From Pseudomonas rhizosphaerae (lineage in GTDB: Bacteria; Pseudomonadota; Gammaproteobacteria; Pseudomonadales; Pseudomonadaceae): DNA of 64,000 nt. Positions 29,158 through 41,304 of this stretch are shown piece after piece. A program made the position numbers and the translations under genes. Within the stretch, counting starts at the first letter, position 1. Each line of letters opens with the position of its first letter. The notes beneath the pieces were generated by a model. That model did no database searches and had not been told where the DNA came from. It saw nothing but the letters and a program-made list of their open reading frames with translations. The stretch covers positions 806,001 through 870,000 of the forward strand of contig NZ_CP009533.1 of the NCBI RefSeq assembly GCF_000761155.1. Direction: 5' to 3'.

Positions 29158-29967
29158 ATGAGTGCCGATAGCGCCTACGCGGTCGAGCTGAAAGGGGTTT
29201 CCTTCAAGCGCGGTGCGCGGAGCATTTTCAACGACGTCGATATCCGCATTCCGCGCGGCAAGGTCACCGGAATCATGGGGCCTTCAGGGAGTGGCAAGAC
29301 GACGCTCCTGCGTTTGATGGGCGCACAACTGCGGCCCACCGGCGGCGAAGTGTGGGTCAATGGCCAGAACCTGCCCAAGCTTTCGCGCAGCGACCTGTTC
29401 GATGCGCGCAAGCACATGGGTGTGCTGTTCCAGAGCGGCGCGTTGTTCACCGACCTGGACGTGTTCGAAAACGTGGCCTTCCCGCTGCGGGTGCACACCG
29501 ACCTGCCCGAAGACATGATCCGCGACATCGTGCTGATGAAGCTGCAGGCCGTTGGCTTGCGCGGTGCCATCGAGCTGATGCCCGACGAACTGTCCGGGGG
29601 CATGAAGCGCCGCGTGGCACTGGCGCGTGCGATTGCCATGGACCCGCAGATATTGATGTACGACGAGCCGTTCGTCGGTCAGGACCCGATCGCCATGGGC
29701 GTGTTGGTCCGGCTGATCCGCTTGCTCAACGATGCCCTGGGCATCACCAGCATCGTGGTTTCCCACGACCTGGCGGAAACCGCGAGCATCGCCGACTACA
29801 TCTATGTGGTGGGCGACGGTCAGGTGCTGGGGCACGGCACGCCCGAAGCGTTGATGGGGTCGGACAACCCGCGCGTTCGTCAATTCATGAAGGGTGATCC
29901 CGACGGTCCCGTGCCGTTTCATTTTTCCGCGCCCGATTACCGCGCCGATCTGCTGGGGAAGCGTTGA
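29158..29967 (+). CDS. mlaF: Phospholipid ABC transporter ATPase MlaF (Ttg2A)
   Basis: ATPase subunit, 269 residues, of the MlaFEDB complex that keeps outer-membrane asymmetry by moving phospholipids between membranes; called Ttg2A in P. putida for its link with toluene tolerance. Walker [10 protein letters not shown], signature LSGGMKRR and Walker [14 protein letters not shown] are intact, and the C-terminal extension ([15 protein letters not shown]) that holds MlaF dimers is present. The stop overlaps the mlaE start. Confidence 0.96.
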   Translation: MSADSAYAVELKGVSFKRGARSIFNDVDIRIPRGKVTGIMGPSGSGKTTLLRLMGAQLRPTGGEVWVNGQNLPKLSRSDLFDARKHMGVLFQSGALFTDLDVFENVAFPLRVHTDLPEDMIRDIVLMKLQAVGLRGAIELMPDELSGGMKRRVALARAIAMDPQILMYDEPFVGQDPIAMGVLVRLIRLLNDALGITSIVVSHDLAETASIADYIYVVGDGQVLGHGTPEALMGSDNPRVRQFMKGDPDGPVPFHFSAPDYRADLLGKR

Positions 29968-30764
29968 TGCGCAAGAAATCAATCATGGAGCGCGTGCGCC
30001 TGTTCGGTCGATCGGCCATCGACATGGTCGGCATCCTGGGGCGTTCCGGACTGTTCCTGGGGCACGCACTGGTAGGCCGCGGCGGTATTGGCGGCGGCTT
30101 CCAGCTACTGATCAAACAGCTGTACTCGGTAGGCGTGATGTCCCTGCTGATCATTGTCGTGTCCGGTGTGTTCATCGGCATGGTTCTGGCGTTGCAGGGC
30201 TTCAGCATCCTGGCCAAGTACGGTTCGGAGCAGGCGGTCGGGCAAATGGTCGCGCTGACATTGCTGCGTGAACTCGGGCCTGTGGTGACCGCTCTATTGT
30301 TCGCCGGTCGCGCAGGCTCCGCACTCACCGCCGAGATCGGCAACATGAAGTCGACCGAGCAGCTGTCGAGCCTTGAAATGATCGGCGTCGACCCGCTCAA
30401 GTACATCGTTGCGCCAAGGCTGTGGGCCGGTTTCATTTCCCTGCCGTTGCTGGCGATGATCTTCAGCGTCGTGGGTATCTGGGGTGGATCCTGGGTAGCC
30501 GTCGACTGGCTGGGGGTCTATGAGGGATCGTTCTGGGCCAATATGCAGAACAGCGTGAGCTTCACCGATGACGTGCTCAACGGTGTGATCAAAAGCCTGG
30601 TATTCGCTTTCGTCGTCACCTGGATCGCCGTGTTCCAGGGTTATGACTGTGAACCCACGTCCGAGGGCATCAGCCGCGCTACCACCAAGACCGTGGTCTA
30701 CGCGTCGCTGGCCGTCCTGGGCCTGGACTTTATTCTGACCGCCCTGATGTTTGGAGATTTCTGA
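29967..30764 (+). CDS. mlaE: Phospholipid ABC transporter permease MlaE (Ttg2B)
   Basis: Permease subunit of 265 residues with about five or six membrane segments. The conserved [20 protein letters not shown] and [20 protein letters not shown] regions mark the MlaE/YrbE family; the loop with EQLSALE-like wording contacts MlaF. Start ATG 29967 overlaps the mlaF stop (TTGATG). The stop overlaps mlaD. Confidence 0.96.
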   Translation: MRKKSIMERVRLFGRSAIDMVGILGRSGLFLGHALVGRGGIGGGFQLLIKQLYSVGVMSLLIIVVSGVFIGMVLALQGFSILAKYGSEQAVGQMVALTLLRELGPVVTALLFAGRAGSALTAEIGNMKSTEQLSSLEMIGVDPLKYIVAPRLWAGFISLPLLAMIFSVVGIWGGSWVAVDWLGVYEGSFWANMQNSVSFTDDVLNGVIKSLVFAFVVTWIAVFQGYDCEPTSEGISRATTKTVVYASLAVLGLDFILTALMFGDF

Positions 30765-31231
30765 TGCAAAACCGATCAATGGAAGTCGGAGTCGGCCTGT
30801 TCCTTCTGGCCGGCATCCTGGCTTTGCTGCTGTTGGCCTTGCGTGTCAGTGGTCTGTCCACCAGCGCGAACACCGAGAGCTACAAACTTTATGCCTACTT
30901 CGACAATATCGCCGGTCTGACTGTCAGAGCCAAGGTGACCATGGCCGGTGTGACCATCGGCAAGGTCACGGCCATCGATCTGGATCGCGACACTTTCACG
31001 GGCCGGGTGACCCTGCAACTGGACAAGAAAGTGGACAACCTGCCCACCGACTCCACTGCTTCCATCCTGACCGCAGGCCTGCTGGGCGAGAAGTACATCG
31101 GTATCAGCGTGGGTGGCGAGGAAGCCTTGCTCACCGACGGCGGTACCATTCACGACACCCAGTCGTCCCTGGTGCTCGAAGATCTGATCGGCAAGTTCCT
31201 GCTCAATACAGTCAGTAAAGATGCCAAATAA
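30764..31231 (+). CDS. mlaD: Phospholipid-binding MCE protein MlaD (Ttg2C)
   Basis: MCE-domain protein of 155 residues, anchored by one N-terminal helix (VGLFLLAGILALLLLALRVS), whose periplasmic hexamer forms the lipid channel above MlaE. The MCE core is at about 38-115 (YKLYAYFDNIAGLTVRAKVT, VTLQLDKKVDNLPTDS, LLGEKYIGISVGG), with a C-terminal helix. Overlaps mlaE as TGATG. Confidence 0.96.
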   Translation: MQNRSMEVGVGLFLLAGILALLLLALRVSGLSTSANTESYKLYAYFDNIAGLTVRAKVTMAGVTIGKVTAIDLDRDTFTGRVTLQLDKKVDNLPTDSTASILTAGLLGEKYIGISVGGEEALLTDGGTIHDTQSSLVLEDLIGKFLLNTVSKDAK

Positions 31232-31241
31232 GGAGTTATCC

Positions 31242-31895
31242 ATGTTTTCGATCATGCGACGCAGCTTGCTGGTGCTGGTGGCTCTGCTGCCGATGTGGGC
31301 CAACGCAGCCCCTGCGGTGTCCGCGCATCAGGTGGTCCAGGGTGTCACCGACCGACTGCTGTCGGACCTGGAAAAGAATCGTGAAACCTACCGCAGCAAC
31401 CCCCAGGCTTTCTACGAGGCCTTGAATAGCATTGTCGGACCGGTGGTGGATGCCGAAGGTATTTCGCGCAGCATCATGACCGTCAAATACGCGAACCGGG
31501 CGACACCTGCCCAGAAAGCCCGCTTTCAGGAAAACTTCAAGCGCAGCCTGATGCAGTTCTACGGCAACGCCTTGCTCGAGTACAACAACCAGGGCATCAC
31601 CGTTGGCCCGGCCAAGGATGAAAGCGGCACACGTACCAGCGTCGACATGCAGGTCAAGGGCACTGGGGGCGCGGTGTATCCCGTTTCCTACACCCTGGAA
31701 AACCTGAACAACGAGTGGAAGGTACGTAACGTCATCATCAACGGCATCAACATCGGCAAGCTGTTCCGCGACCAGTTCGCCGACAGCATGCAGCGCAATG
31801 GCAACGACCTGGACAAGACCATCGACGGTTGGGCAGGCGAAGTTGCCAAGGCCAAGGAAGTGACCGACAAAGCTGCGCCGACGAGCGCGCAGTAA
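31242..31895 (+). CDS. mlaC: Periplasmic phospholipid shuttle MlaC (Ttg2D)
   Basis: Soluble periplasmic lipid carrier, 217 residues, with a signal peptide (MFSIMRRSLLVLVALLPMWANA). It ferries phospholipids between the outer-membrane MlaA and MlaFEDB. Recognisable parts are FYEALNSIVGPVVDAEGIS, RFQENFKRSLMQFYGNALLEY and NGINIGKLFRDQFADSM. The ribosome site AAGGAG overlaps the mlaD stop region. Start ATG 31242; the open frame begins 21 bases earlier inside mlaD. Confidence 0.95.
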   Translation: MFSIMRRSLLVLVALLPMWANAAPAVSAHQVVQGVTDRLLSDLEKNRETYRSNPQAFYEALNSIVGPVVDAEGISRSIMTVKYANRATPAQKARFQENFKRSLMQFYGNALLEYNNQGITVGPAKDESGTRTSVDMQVKGTGGAVYPVSYTLENLNNEWKVRNVIINGINIGKLFRDQFADSMQRNGNDLDKTIDGWAGEVAKAKEVTDKAAPTSAQ

Positions 31896-32197
31896 TGGCT
31901 CAGGGTCACGTCGAACTGGCAGGTGATCAGCTGCGTCTGGCCGGCGTGCTGGACTACCGCAGCGGCGCGGCCCTGCGCAAGCAGGGTCAGGCGCTGATCC
32001 AGTCCAGCCAGGCTGGCGCGCTGGTCATCGATTGCACCGCCGTGGAAAAGTCGAGCAGCGTGGGTTTATCCTTGCTGCTGGGCTTCATGCGCGATGCACA
32101 GGCGGCCGGCAAGACCGTCCGGGTTCAGGCATTGCCGCACGATATGCGTCAGATCGCTCAGGTCACTGGCATGAGCGAATTCTTTTCACAGATTTGA
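31895..32197 (+). CDS. mlaB: STAS-domain protein MlaB
   Basis: Cytoplasmic STAS protein, 100 residues, which binds MlaF and is needed for assembly and activity of the transporter. The STAS core AGALVIDCTAVEKSSSVGLS holds the conserved serine pair. It overlaps mlaC by one base (TAATG). A related proposal for this position is the anti-sigma antagonist family, but the operon fixes the assignment. Confidence 0.92.
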   Translation: MAQGHVELAGDQLRLAGVLDYRSGAALRKQGQALIQSSQAGALVIDCTAVEKSSSVGLSLLLGFMRDAQAAGKTVRVQALPHDMRQIAQVTGMSEFFSQI

Positions 32198-32242
32198 CCG
32201 GCCATCTTCCCAGCTCTCTGGCTCGATCCCGTGAATCCGGGG

Positions 32243-32271
32243 TTCGCAGCCGCAGGGCTTTTTTGTATGAT
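32243..32271 (+). promoter_or_regulatory. Candidate promoter for ibaG-murA
   Basis: TTCGCA (32243-32248) and TATGAT (32266-32271) with a 17-base spacer, 40 bases before ibaG. A T-run (TTTTTT) lies inside the spacer, so the same segment could also hold a weak terminator for the mla operon. Confidence 0.45.
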
Positions 32272-32310
32272 GGCCGACCCGCGCGCACAGGGCGCCGATC
32301 GAGGTTGAGC

Positions 32311-33838
<1,528 letters not shown>

Positions 33839-33907
33839 TGTGCGTGCGGGGCGCAGGGATGCGCCCGGTCGTTGCCAGAAACTTTCCTGTAAGGACTGAC
33901 GTTTCCC

Positions 33908-34543
33908 ATGTTGACCATTGCGCTGTCCAAAGGCCGCATTCTTGACGATACACTGCCGCTCCTGGCCGAGGCGGGCATCGTGCCCACCGAGAATCCGGAC
34001 AAGAGCCGCAAGCTGATCATTCCCACGACCCAGGACGACGTACGGCTGCTGATCGTGCGCGCCACCGATGTGCCGACCTACGTCGAACACGGTGCTGCCG
34101 ATCTGGGTGTCGCCGGCAAGGACGTCCTGCTCGAGTACAGCGGCCAGGGCCTGTACGAGCCGCTCGACCTGCAGATTGCCCAGTGCAAGCTGATGACTGC
34201 CGGCGCCATTGGCGCGGCAGAGCCTACTGGTCGCCTGCGCGTCGCCACCAAGTTCGTCAACGTTGCCAAGCGTTACTACGCCGAGCAGGGTCGTCAGGTC
34301 GACATCATCAAGCTGTACGGCTCCATGGAGCTGGCACCGCTGGTGGGCCTGGCCGACAAGATCATCGATGTCGTCGACACCGGCAACACCCTGCGCGCCA
34401 ATGGCCTGGAACCCCAGGAATTGATCGCCCACATCAGCTCCCGGCTGGTGGTGAACAAAGCCTCCATGAAAATGCAACACGCCCGCATCCAGGCGTTGAT
34501 CGACACCCTGCGCAAGGCAGTGGAGTCGCGACACCGCGGCTGA
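33908..34543 (+). CDS. hisG: ATP phosphoribosyltransferase, short form
   Basis: Catalytic subunit of the first histidine-biosynthesis step (ATP plus PRPP). At 211 residues it is the short form HisG_S, lacking the C-terminal regulatory domain, and therefore needs HisZ, which is not in this window. The phosphate-binding [14 protein letters not shown] segment and [10 protein letters not shown] are typical. It follows murA by 69 bases and precedes hisD across a hairpin-containing gap. Confidence 0.96.
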   Translation: MLTIALSKGRILDDTLPLLAEAGIVPTENPDKSRKLIIPTTQDDVRLLIVRATDVPTYVEHGAADLGVAGKDVLLEYSGQGLYEPLDLQIAQCKLMTAGAIGAAEPTGRLRVATKFVNVAKRYYAEQGRQVDIIKLYGSMELAPLVGLADKIIDVVDTGNTLRANGLEPQELIAHISSRLVVNKASMKMQHARIQALIDTLRKAVESRHRG

Positions 34544-34598
34544 TCCCCCCGCGCGGATTCGCAACCCGCGCCCGTCTATCCGCATCATAGCCAAATAA

Positions 34599-34643
34599 CT
34601 CAAGTGCCCATGTGGATCGATTGGTAATCTATCGGCGCTTGAG
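34599..34643 (+). other. Hairpin in the hisG-hisD spacer
   Basis: CTCAAGTGCC (34599-34608) pairs with GGCGCTTGAG (34634-34643) with one G-U pair; the 25-base loop contains a smaller GAT/ATC stem. It ends 25 bases before the hisD ATG and has no T-run. Might be an mRNA element that separates hisG from hisD expression. Confidence 0.4.
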
Positions 34644-34668
34644 CAATTGCCATTATTTGAGGCCCGCC

Positions 34669-35997
34669 ATGACCGCTTCCACTGCTATTCGCCGACTCGA
34701 TGCCACTGATCCGGACTTCGCCCGCCATCTGGACCATCTGTTGAGCTGGGAAAGTATGTCCGATGATTCGGTCAATCAGCGCGTGCTGGACATCATCAAG
34801 GCCGTACGCGAGCGGGGCGATGCCGCGCTGGTCGAGTTCACCGAGCGCTTCGATGGTTTGCAGGTCGCCTCCATGGCGGATCTCATGCTGCCGCGTGAGC
34901 GGCTCGAGCTGGCGCTGACGCGCATCACCGATGCGCAGCGTCAGGCATTGGAAACCGCAGCCGAGCGGGTGCGGCTCTACCACGAGAAGCAGAAACAGGA
35001 TTCCTGGAGCTATACCGAAGCCGATGGCACGGTGCTCGGCCAGAAGGTCACACCGCTGGATCGCGCTGGCCTTTATGTGCCCGGTGGCAAGGCGTCGTAC
35101 CCCTCGTCAGTGCTGATGAACGCCATCCCGGCCAAGGTGGCCGGCGTGACCGAGGTGGTCATGGTGGTGCCCACGCCGCGAGGCGAGGTCAACGAGCTGG
35201 TGTTGGCGGCAGCGTGCATCGCTGGGGTCGACCGGGTGTTCACCATCGGTGGCGCCCAGGCGGTTGCCGCCCTGGCCTATGGCACCGAAAGCGTGCCGCG
35301 GGTGGACAAGGTCGTGGGCCCTGGCAACATCTACGTGGCGACGGCCAAACGGCATGTGTTCGGCCAGGTCGGGATCGACATGATCGCCGGTCCCTCCGAG
35401 ATTCTGGTGGTCTGCGATGGCGGCACCGATCCGGACTGGATCGCCATGGACCTGTTCTCCCAGGCCGAACACGACGAAGACGCCCAGGCGATTCTGGTCA
35501 GCCCCGATGCCGAATTCCTCGACAAGGTCGCGGCCAGCATCGACAAGCTGCTGCCGACCATGGAGCGTGCCGAGATCATCAACACCTCGATCAATGGGCG
35601 GGGCGCCTTGATCAAGGTCCGTGACATGCAGCAGGCTATCGATGTGGCCAACCGCATCGCGCCGGAACACCTGGAATTGTCGGTCGAAGACCCTCAAGCC
35701 TGGCTGCCGCAGATTCGCCACGCCGGTGCTATCTTCATGGGCCGTCACACCAGTGAGGCCTTGGGCGACTACTGCGCCGGCCCCAACCACGTGCTGCCAA
35801 CCTCCGGCACCGCGCGCTTCTCCTCGCCACTGGGGGTGTATGACTTCCAGAAGCGCTCGTCGATCATCTTCTGCTCCGAGCAGGGTGCGTCCGAACTAGG
35901 CAAGACCGCTTCTGTACTGGCTCGGGGCGAATCCTTGAGCGCCCACGCACGCAGCGCCGAATACCGTATTCAACCTGACCTAGCCAAAGGGGAGTGA
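34669..35997 (+). CDS. hisD: Histidinol dehydrogenase
   Basis: NAD-dependent zinc enzyme, 442 residues, catalysing the last two steps of histidine synthesis. The zinc and substrate motifs [45 protein letters not shown] and [16 protein letters not shown] are present. Start ATG 34669 ([17 protein letters not shown]); the frame is open upstream through the hairpin spacer. Its stop is 2 bases before hisC. Confidence 0.97.
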   Translation: MTASTAIRRLDATDPDFARHLDHLLSWESMSDDSVNQRVLDIIKAVRERGDAALVEFTERFDGLQVASMADLMLPRERLELALTRITDAQRQALETAAERVRLYHEKQKQDSWSYTEADGTVLGQKVTPLDRAGLYVPGGKASYPSSVLMNAIPAKVAGVTEVVMVVPTPRGEVNELVLAAACIAGVDRVFTIGGAQAVAALAYGTESVPRVDKVVGPGNIYVATAKRHVFGQVGIDMIAGPSEILVVCDGGTDPDWIAMDLFSQAEHDEDAQAILVSPDAEFLDKVAASIDKLLPTMERAEIINTSINGRGALIKVRDMQQAIDVANRIAPEHLELSVEDPQAWLPQIRHAGAIFMGRHTSEALGDYCAGPNHVLPTSGTARFSSPLGVYDFQKRSSIIFCSEQGASELGKTASVLARGESLSAHARSAEYRIQPDLAKGE

Positions 35998-35999
35998 GC

Positions 36000-37043
36000 A
36001 TGAGCAAATTCTGGAGCCCTTTCGTCAAGGACCTGGTGCCCTACGTGCCCGGCGAGCAACCCAAGGTTGCCAACCTGGTCAAGCTCAATACCAATGAGAA
36101 TCCCTACGGCCCATCGCCCAAGGCGATTGAGGCTATGCGCGCCGAGTTGAGCGATAGCCTGCGCCTGTACCCGGACCCCAACAGCGACCTGCTCAAGCAG
36201 GCCGTGGCCGACTACTACGGTGTGCAAACCAACCAGGTGTTTCTGGGCAATGGCTCGGACGAGGTGCTGGCGCACATCTTCCACGGCCTGTTCCAGCACG
36301 ACCAACCGCTGCTGTTCCCGGACATCAGCTACAGCTTCTATCCGGTCTACTGCGGCTTGTATGGCATCCCCTTCGAGGCTGTGCCCTTGGACGAGCATTT
36401 CCAGATCCGTGCGCAGGACTATGCAAGGCCCAACGCCGGGATCATCTTCCCCAACCCGAACGCACCCACCGGCTGCCTGCTGGCGCTGGAAGCGGTCGAG
36501 CAGATCGTCAAGGCCAGCCCGGATTCGGTGGTGGTGGTGGATGAAGCCTATGTGGATTTTGGTGGCGAAACGGCGATCAAGCTGGTCGATCGCTATCCGA
36601 ACCTGCTGGTCACCCAGACTGTGTCCAAATCACGCTCGTTGGCCGGCCTGCGGGTAGGCCTGGCGGTGGGGCATCCAGATCTGATCGAGGCACTGGAGCG
36701 CATCAAGAACAGCTTCAACTCCTATCCCATCGACCGCATCGCCGTCGCTGGCGCTGCGGCGGCATTCGCCGACAAGGCCTACTTCGAGGACACCTGTGCC
36801 AAGGTCATTGCCAGTCGCGAAAAACTGGTCGAAGGGCTACAGCAGCGCGGATTCGAAGTGCTGCCTTCGGCGGCCAACTTCATCTTCGCTCGCCATCCCG
36901 AACAGGACGCCTCGGCCATCGCCGCCCGCCTGCGCGAGAAAGGTGTGATCGTGCGGCACTTCAAGCAAGAGCGGATTGCCCAGTTCCTGCGGATCAGCAT
37001 CGGTACAACGGAGCAGAATCAGGCGTTGCTGGATGCGTTGTAA
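36000..37043 (+). CDS. hisC: Histidinol-phosphate aminotransferase
   Basis: PLP-dependent class I/II aminotransferase of 347 residues. The N-terminal [15 protein letters not shown] and [12 protein letters not shown] regions and PLP-lysine motif [14 protein letters not shown] are characteristic. ATG 36000 chosen two codons into an open frame starting GTG 35994. It ends the plus-strand run that began at ibaG; a hairpin follows 38 bases later. Confidence 0.96.
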   Translation: MSKFWSPFVKDLVPYVPGEQPKVANLVKLNTNENPYGPSPKAIEAMRAELSDSLRLYPDPNSDLLKQAVADYYGVQTNQVFLGNGSDEVLAHIFHGLFQHDQPLLFPDISYSFYPVYCGLYGIPFEAVPLDEHFQIRAQDYARPNAGIIFPNPNAPTGCLLALEAVEQIVKASPDSVVVVDEAYVDFGGETAIKLVDRYPNLLVTQTVSKSRSLAGLRVGLAVGHPDLIEALERIKNSFNSYPIDRIAVAGAAAAFADKAYFEDTCAKVIASREKLVEGLQQRGFEVLPSAANFIFARHPEQDASAIAARLREKGVIVRHFKQERIAQFLRISIGTTEQNQALLDAL

Positions 37044-37077
37044 TGGGTGAGTTGGAAGTTTCGAAGCGCGATAAGTC

Positions 37078-37109
37078 CCCCAGGCCTCTCCAGGTAAAGA
37101 GGCCTGAGG
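37078..37109. terminator. Hairpin terminator between hisC and the orphan gene
   Basis: CAGGCCTCT (37081-37089) pairs perfectly with AGAGGCCTG (37098-37106), extended by CCC and GGG flanks with one bulge. It stands between two converging genes and can serve both. No T-run. Confidence 0.6.
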
Positions 37110-37142
37110 GTATACAGAGCAGCATGGCAATCGAATTGCCGT

Positions 37143-37973
37143 CTACGCTTTTTTCATGGAGATCGATCCGAAACGAATACGTGGACCGGAAAGCCTTAGT
37201 GCCAACATATTTTTTTTCGCTGTGTAGCGAATAGGCGCCACAGGTATTCCAGGGTAGATGTCCGTATAAGGAAATTCGCCATCGCCTGATATGCTTCCTA
37301 CTGAAACATCTTCTTCCTGTCCGGCGTCATTGATGAATGGCAGCAATTCATAAGTAATCACGTAGGCAGTATCAATTTCGAGCCTTCGAATGAGTTGTTG
37401 AACGCTGCTACCGTTACCAGCCAGTTGCACCCCGTCGTATTGCCAGTCACTAACGCCGCCGGTCCAGTCGATGTATGGCCGCTGAAAATGAGTGTCCTTG
37501 ATGAACTCGTCGGCTTCTGGGAAGTCATCAAAAAGGCTTATGCCCCAGAGGGTCACGGGTGTGCTTCCCCCTGAGCTGATCTCCATCTCGAGACGAGTCG
37601 TCGAGCTTTGTGTCATATGTTCGAGTGTGTACGAACTTACGCCTGGGTTGAGATTGAAACTATTGACCTGCGCACCGTCTTCCCGGATCACCACCTGACC
37701 CAGGGTGTCCAGCGTATTGGAAGCTGTAGCAGGCGTGCCAAACGACCCGCCGCTGATTCTGAACGTATATTGCTTGGCTTTTGCTTCTACGGTGGCGGCC
37801 TGCTTGATGCTCGCCTGGTTGACCAGCCGAACGCCAGGCGGGGAAATGACACAGTTGGCCGGATCGCCTTTATCGTCGGTAATCCACTCGGCAAAGCCGT
37901 TGCTGAAATCGGAATTCTTGATCAAATTACCGGGCAAGTCTAAACGTGTAATTGTCACTTTTTGCTTGTTCAT
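37143..37973 (-). CDS. Orphan hypothetical protein with two jelly-roll-like domains
   Basis: A 276-residue protein that I do not recognise. It seems to contain two similar beta-rich halves. The first, about 15-150, opens NLIKNSDFSNGFAEW; the second, about 158-276, opens FIKDTHFQRPYIDWTGGVSDW. Both openings resemble carbohydrate-binding-module-like folds (pattern N-x-x-F...G...W). There is no signal peptide, no membrane helix and only one Cys (Cys42). A very good ribosome site, GGAGG, lies 8 bases before the ATG. The gene and its upstream spacer are visibly richer in A+T than all neighbours, which suggests acquisition. It is alone between hisC and algW. Confidence 0.8.
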   Translation of the reverse strand: MNKQKVTITRLDLPGNLIKNSDFSNGFAEWITDDKGDPANCVISPPGVRLVNQASIKQAATVEAKAKQYTFRISGGSFGTPATASNTLDTLGQVVIREDGAQVNSFNLNPGVSSYTLEHMTQSSTTRLEMEISSGGSTPVTLWGISLFDDFPEADEFIKDTHFQRPYIDWTGGVSDWQYDGVQLAGNGSSVQQLIRRLEIDTAYVITYELLPFINDAGQEEDVSVGSISGDGEFPYTDIYPGIPVAPIRYTAKKNMLALRLSGPRIRFGSISMKKA

Positions 37974-38055
37974 GACGCGGCCTCCTACGGTGAGTTGTAA
38001 GAGAAAAGGCTAGCGTTTATTTAAAGGTGCGCATGATTATGTTTTTGCATTTAAT

Positions 38056-38072
38056 TAAGTATTGAATACTTA
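38056..38072. promoter_or_regulatory. AT-rich palindrome upstream of the orphan gene
   Basis: TAAGTATTGAATACTTA is an 8-1-8 perfect palindrome in the 180-base AT-rich spacer (37974-38153), 83 bases upstream of the orphan gene. It looks like a dimeric repressor operator or a promoter element; no regulator gene is adjacent. The rest of this spacer holds no gene. Confidence 0.4.
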
Positions 38073-38153
38073 TTTACAGGCGGGCAGGTCGGTTTTTTAT
38101 AGGGAAGTTTTGGGAGGTAATTGCCGCGATACTTCCGCCCTCCCGACACATGC

Positions 38154-39317
<1,164 letters not shown>

Positions 39318-39370
39318 GGGGACGATCCTGAAGGGTAGCGAGGGGCTGTTTCTTCGGCGCGCGGGGGCGC

Positions 39371-39389
39371 CATAATGGCCGGCATTATA
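39371..39389. promoter_or_regulatory. Overlapping divergent -10 boxes for algW and the Nif3-like gene
   Basis: On the minus strand TATAAT (39384-39389) lies 67 bases before algW; on the plus strand CATAAT (39371-39376) lies 56 bases before the Nif3-like gene. The two sit within 20 bases, so the promoters would compete. No good -35 boxes were recognised. Confidence 0.35.
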
Positions 39390-39431
39390 CGGGCGCTCGC
39401 GCCATGCTGAACTGCCTTTGTGGAGACTTTT

Positions 39432-40190
39432 ATGGCTGTGGCACTGAACACGTTGGTCGAGGAAGCCGACCGCTATCTGGGCAGCGCGAAGATCCAGGAT
39501 TACTGCCCCAACGGCTTGCAGGTGGAAGGGCGCCCGCAGGTGATGCGTATTGTCAGTGGCGTCACCGCCAGCCAGGCGCTGCTCGATGCCGCCGTGCAAG
39601 CCAGGGCCGATCTGGTGCTGGTGCATCATGGCTATTTCTGGAAGGGCGAGAACCCCTGCGTGGTCGGCATGAAGCAGCGGCGCCTGAAGACGCTGCTCAA
39701 GCACGACATCAGCCTGTTGGCCTACCACCTGCCGCTGGATCTGCATGCCGAAGTGGGCAACAACGCGCAACTGGCGCGGCAGTTGGACATCACTGTGGAA
39801 GGCCCGCTGGACCCAGCCGATCACCGAGTGATCGGGCTGATCGGTTCATTGCCCGAGCCGATGCATCCACGTGATTTCGCCCGGCGCGTGCAGGAAGTAC
39901 TGGGCCGTGAACCGTTGCTGATCGAAGGCAGCGAAAAGATCCGTCGCTTAGGGTGGTGCACTGGCGGTGGCCAGGGCTACATCGATCGTGCGATTGCCGC
40001 CGGCGTGGACCTGTTCATCAGTGGCGAGGCGTCCGAGCAGACGTTTCACAGTGCCCGCGAGAACGACATCAGCTTCATCGCCGCCGGGCATCATGCTACC
40101 GAGCGCTATGGGGTCCAGGCGCTGGGTGATTACCTGGCACGGCGCTTTGCGCTCGAGCATGTGTTTATCGACTGTCCCAATCCCATCTGA
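39432..40190 (+). CDS. Nif3-like dinuclear metal-centre protein
   Basis: A 252-residue Nif3/YbgI family protein forming hexameric toroids with a two-metal site per subunit. Exact function unknown; links to GTP cyclohydrolase I type 2 in annotation are unproven. Metal ligands are visible as HHGYFWKG, DLHAEVGNN, and C-terminal AGHHATERYGVQALG. Start ATG 39432 (MAVALNTLVEEADRYL), with an in-frame GTG twelve bases before. Divergent from algW, as in many pseudomonads. Confidence 0.92.
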   Translation: MAVALNTLVEEADRYLGSAKIQDYCPNGLQVEGRPQVMRIVSGVTASQALLDAAVQARADLVLVHHGYFWKGENPCVVGMKQRRLKTLLKHDISLLAYHLPLDLHAEVGNNAQLARQLDITVEGPLDPADHRVIGLIGSLPEPMHPRDFARRVQEVLGREPLLIEGSEKIRRLGWCTGGGQGYIDRAIAAGVDLFISGEASEQTFHSARENDISFIAAGHHATERYGVQALGDYLARRFALEHVFIDCPNPI

Positions 40191-40213
40191 TGGTTGGACC
40201 GTGGTGCCCGAGA

Positions 40214-40239
40214 AGAGGCCAGGAAGCAGGCTGGCCTCT
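40214..40239 (+). terminator. Hairpin after the Nif3-like gene
   Basis: AGAGGCCAG (40214-40222) pairs perfectly with CTGGCCTCT (40231-40239) around an eight-base loop, 24 bases after the stop. There is no T-run. The rest of the 182-base spacer upstream of cysD has a TAGAGT (40310) that may be a -10 box; sulfate-starvation control by CysB is expected but its site was not identified. Confidence 0.5.
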
Positions 40240-40372
40240 CCAAACCACAAGGCATATTGATATACCCCTTCGATCTAACCGGCCCCGCTGTCCAAACTGG
40301 ACGCCGTGTTAGAGTGACCGGCTCGAACACGGCCCGTAGGCCGTCCATAAAGACTGTATTCCGTGAGTAGCC

Positions 40373-41290
40373 ATGGTTGACAAACTGACGCATCTGAAAC
40401 AGCTGGAGGCGGAAAGCATCCACATCATTCGTGAGGTGGCCGCTGAGTTCGATAACCCGGTGATGTTGTATTCCATCGGCAAAGACTCGGCCGTGATGCT
40501 GCATCTGGCGCGCAAGGCGTTCTTCCCCGGCAAGCTGCCGTTTCCGGTGATGCACGTCGACACCCAATGGAAGTTTCAGGAGATGTACAAGTTCCGCGAC
40601 CGCATGGTCGAGGAGCTGGGCCTGGACCTGTTGGTGCACGTCAACCCAGAAGGCGTGGCGCAGGGTATCAACCCCTTCACCCACGGCAGCTCCAAGCATA
40701 CCGACATCATGAAGACCCAGGGCCTGAAACAGGCGCTGGACAAGTACGGCTTCGATGCTGCCTTCGGTGGCGCGCGCCGCGACGAAGAAAAGTCGCGGGC
40801 CAAGGAGCGGGTCTACTCGTTCCGTGACAGCAAGCACCGCTGGGATCCGAAGAACCAGCGTCCGGAGCTCTGGAACGTCTACAACGGTAAGGTCAACAAG
40901 GGCGAATCGATCCGCGTGTTCCCCCTGTCGAACTGGACCGAGCTGGACATCTGGCAGTACATCTACCTGGAAGGCATCCCGATCGTGCCGCTGTACTTCG
41001 CCGCCGAACGCGAAGTGATCGAGAAGAACGGCACGCTGATCATGATCGACGACGAGCGCATTCTCGAGCACCTCAGCGAAGAAGAGAAAGCCAGCATCGT
41101 CAAGAAGAAAGTGCGTTTCCGCACCCTTGGCTGCTACCCGTTGACGGGCGCGGTGGAGTCCGAGGCCGACAGCCTCACCGACATCATTCAGGAAATGCTC
41201 CTGACGCGAACGTCCGAGCGCCAGGGCCGGGTCATCGATCATGATGGCGCCGGTTCCATGGAAGACAAGAAACGTCAGGGCTACTTCTAG
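40373..41290 (+). CDS. cysD: Sulfate adenylyltransferase subunit 2 CysD
   Basis: Catalytic subunit of ATP sulfurylase, 305 residues, forming adenosine 5'-phosphosulfate with GTP-driven help from CysN. The PP-loop [29 protein letters not shown], and [15 protein letters not shown] motifs are present. It is followed by cysNC after 14 bases. First step of assimilatory sulfate reduction. Confidence 0.97.
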   Translation: MVDKLTHLKQLEAESIHIIREVAAEFDNPVMLYSIGKDSAVMLHLARKAFFPGKLPFPVMHVDTQWKFQEMYKFRDRMVEELGLDLLVHVNPEGVAQGINPFTHGSSKHTDIMKTQGLKQALDKYGFDAAFGGARRDEEKSRAKERVYSFRDSKHRWDPKNQRPELWNVYNGKVNKGESIRVFPLSNWTELDIWQYIYLEGIPIVPLYFAAEREVIEKNGTLIMIDDERILEHLSEEEKASIVKKKVRFRTLGCYPLTGAVESEADSLTDIIQEMLLTRTSERQGRVIDHDGAGSMEDKKRQGYF

Positions 41291-41304
41291 AGCAGGGTCA
41301 GAAC

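Noticed and set aside
39318..39824. N-terminal extension of algW to 556 residues
   Set aside because: It is antisense to the Nif3-like gene, and the AlgW membrane anchor starts at 39317.
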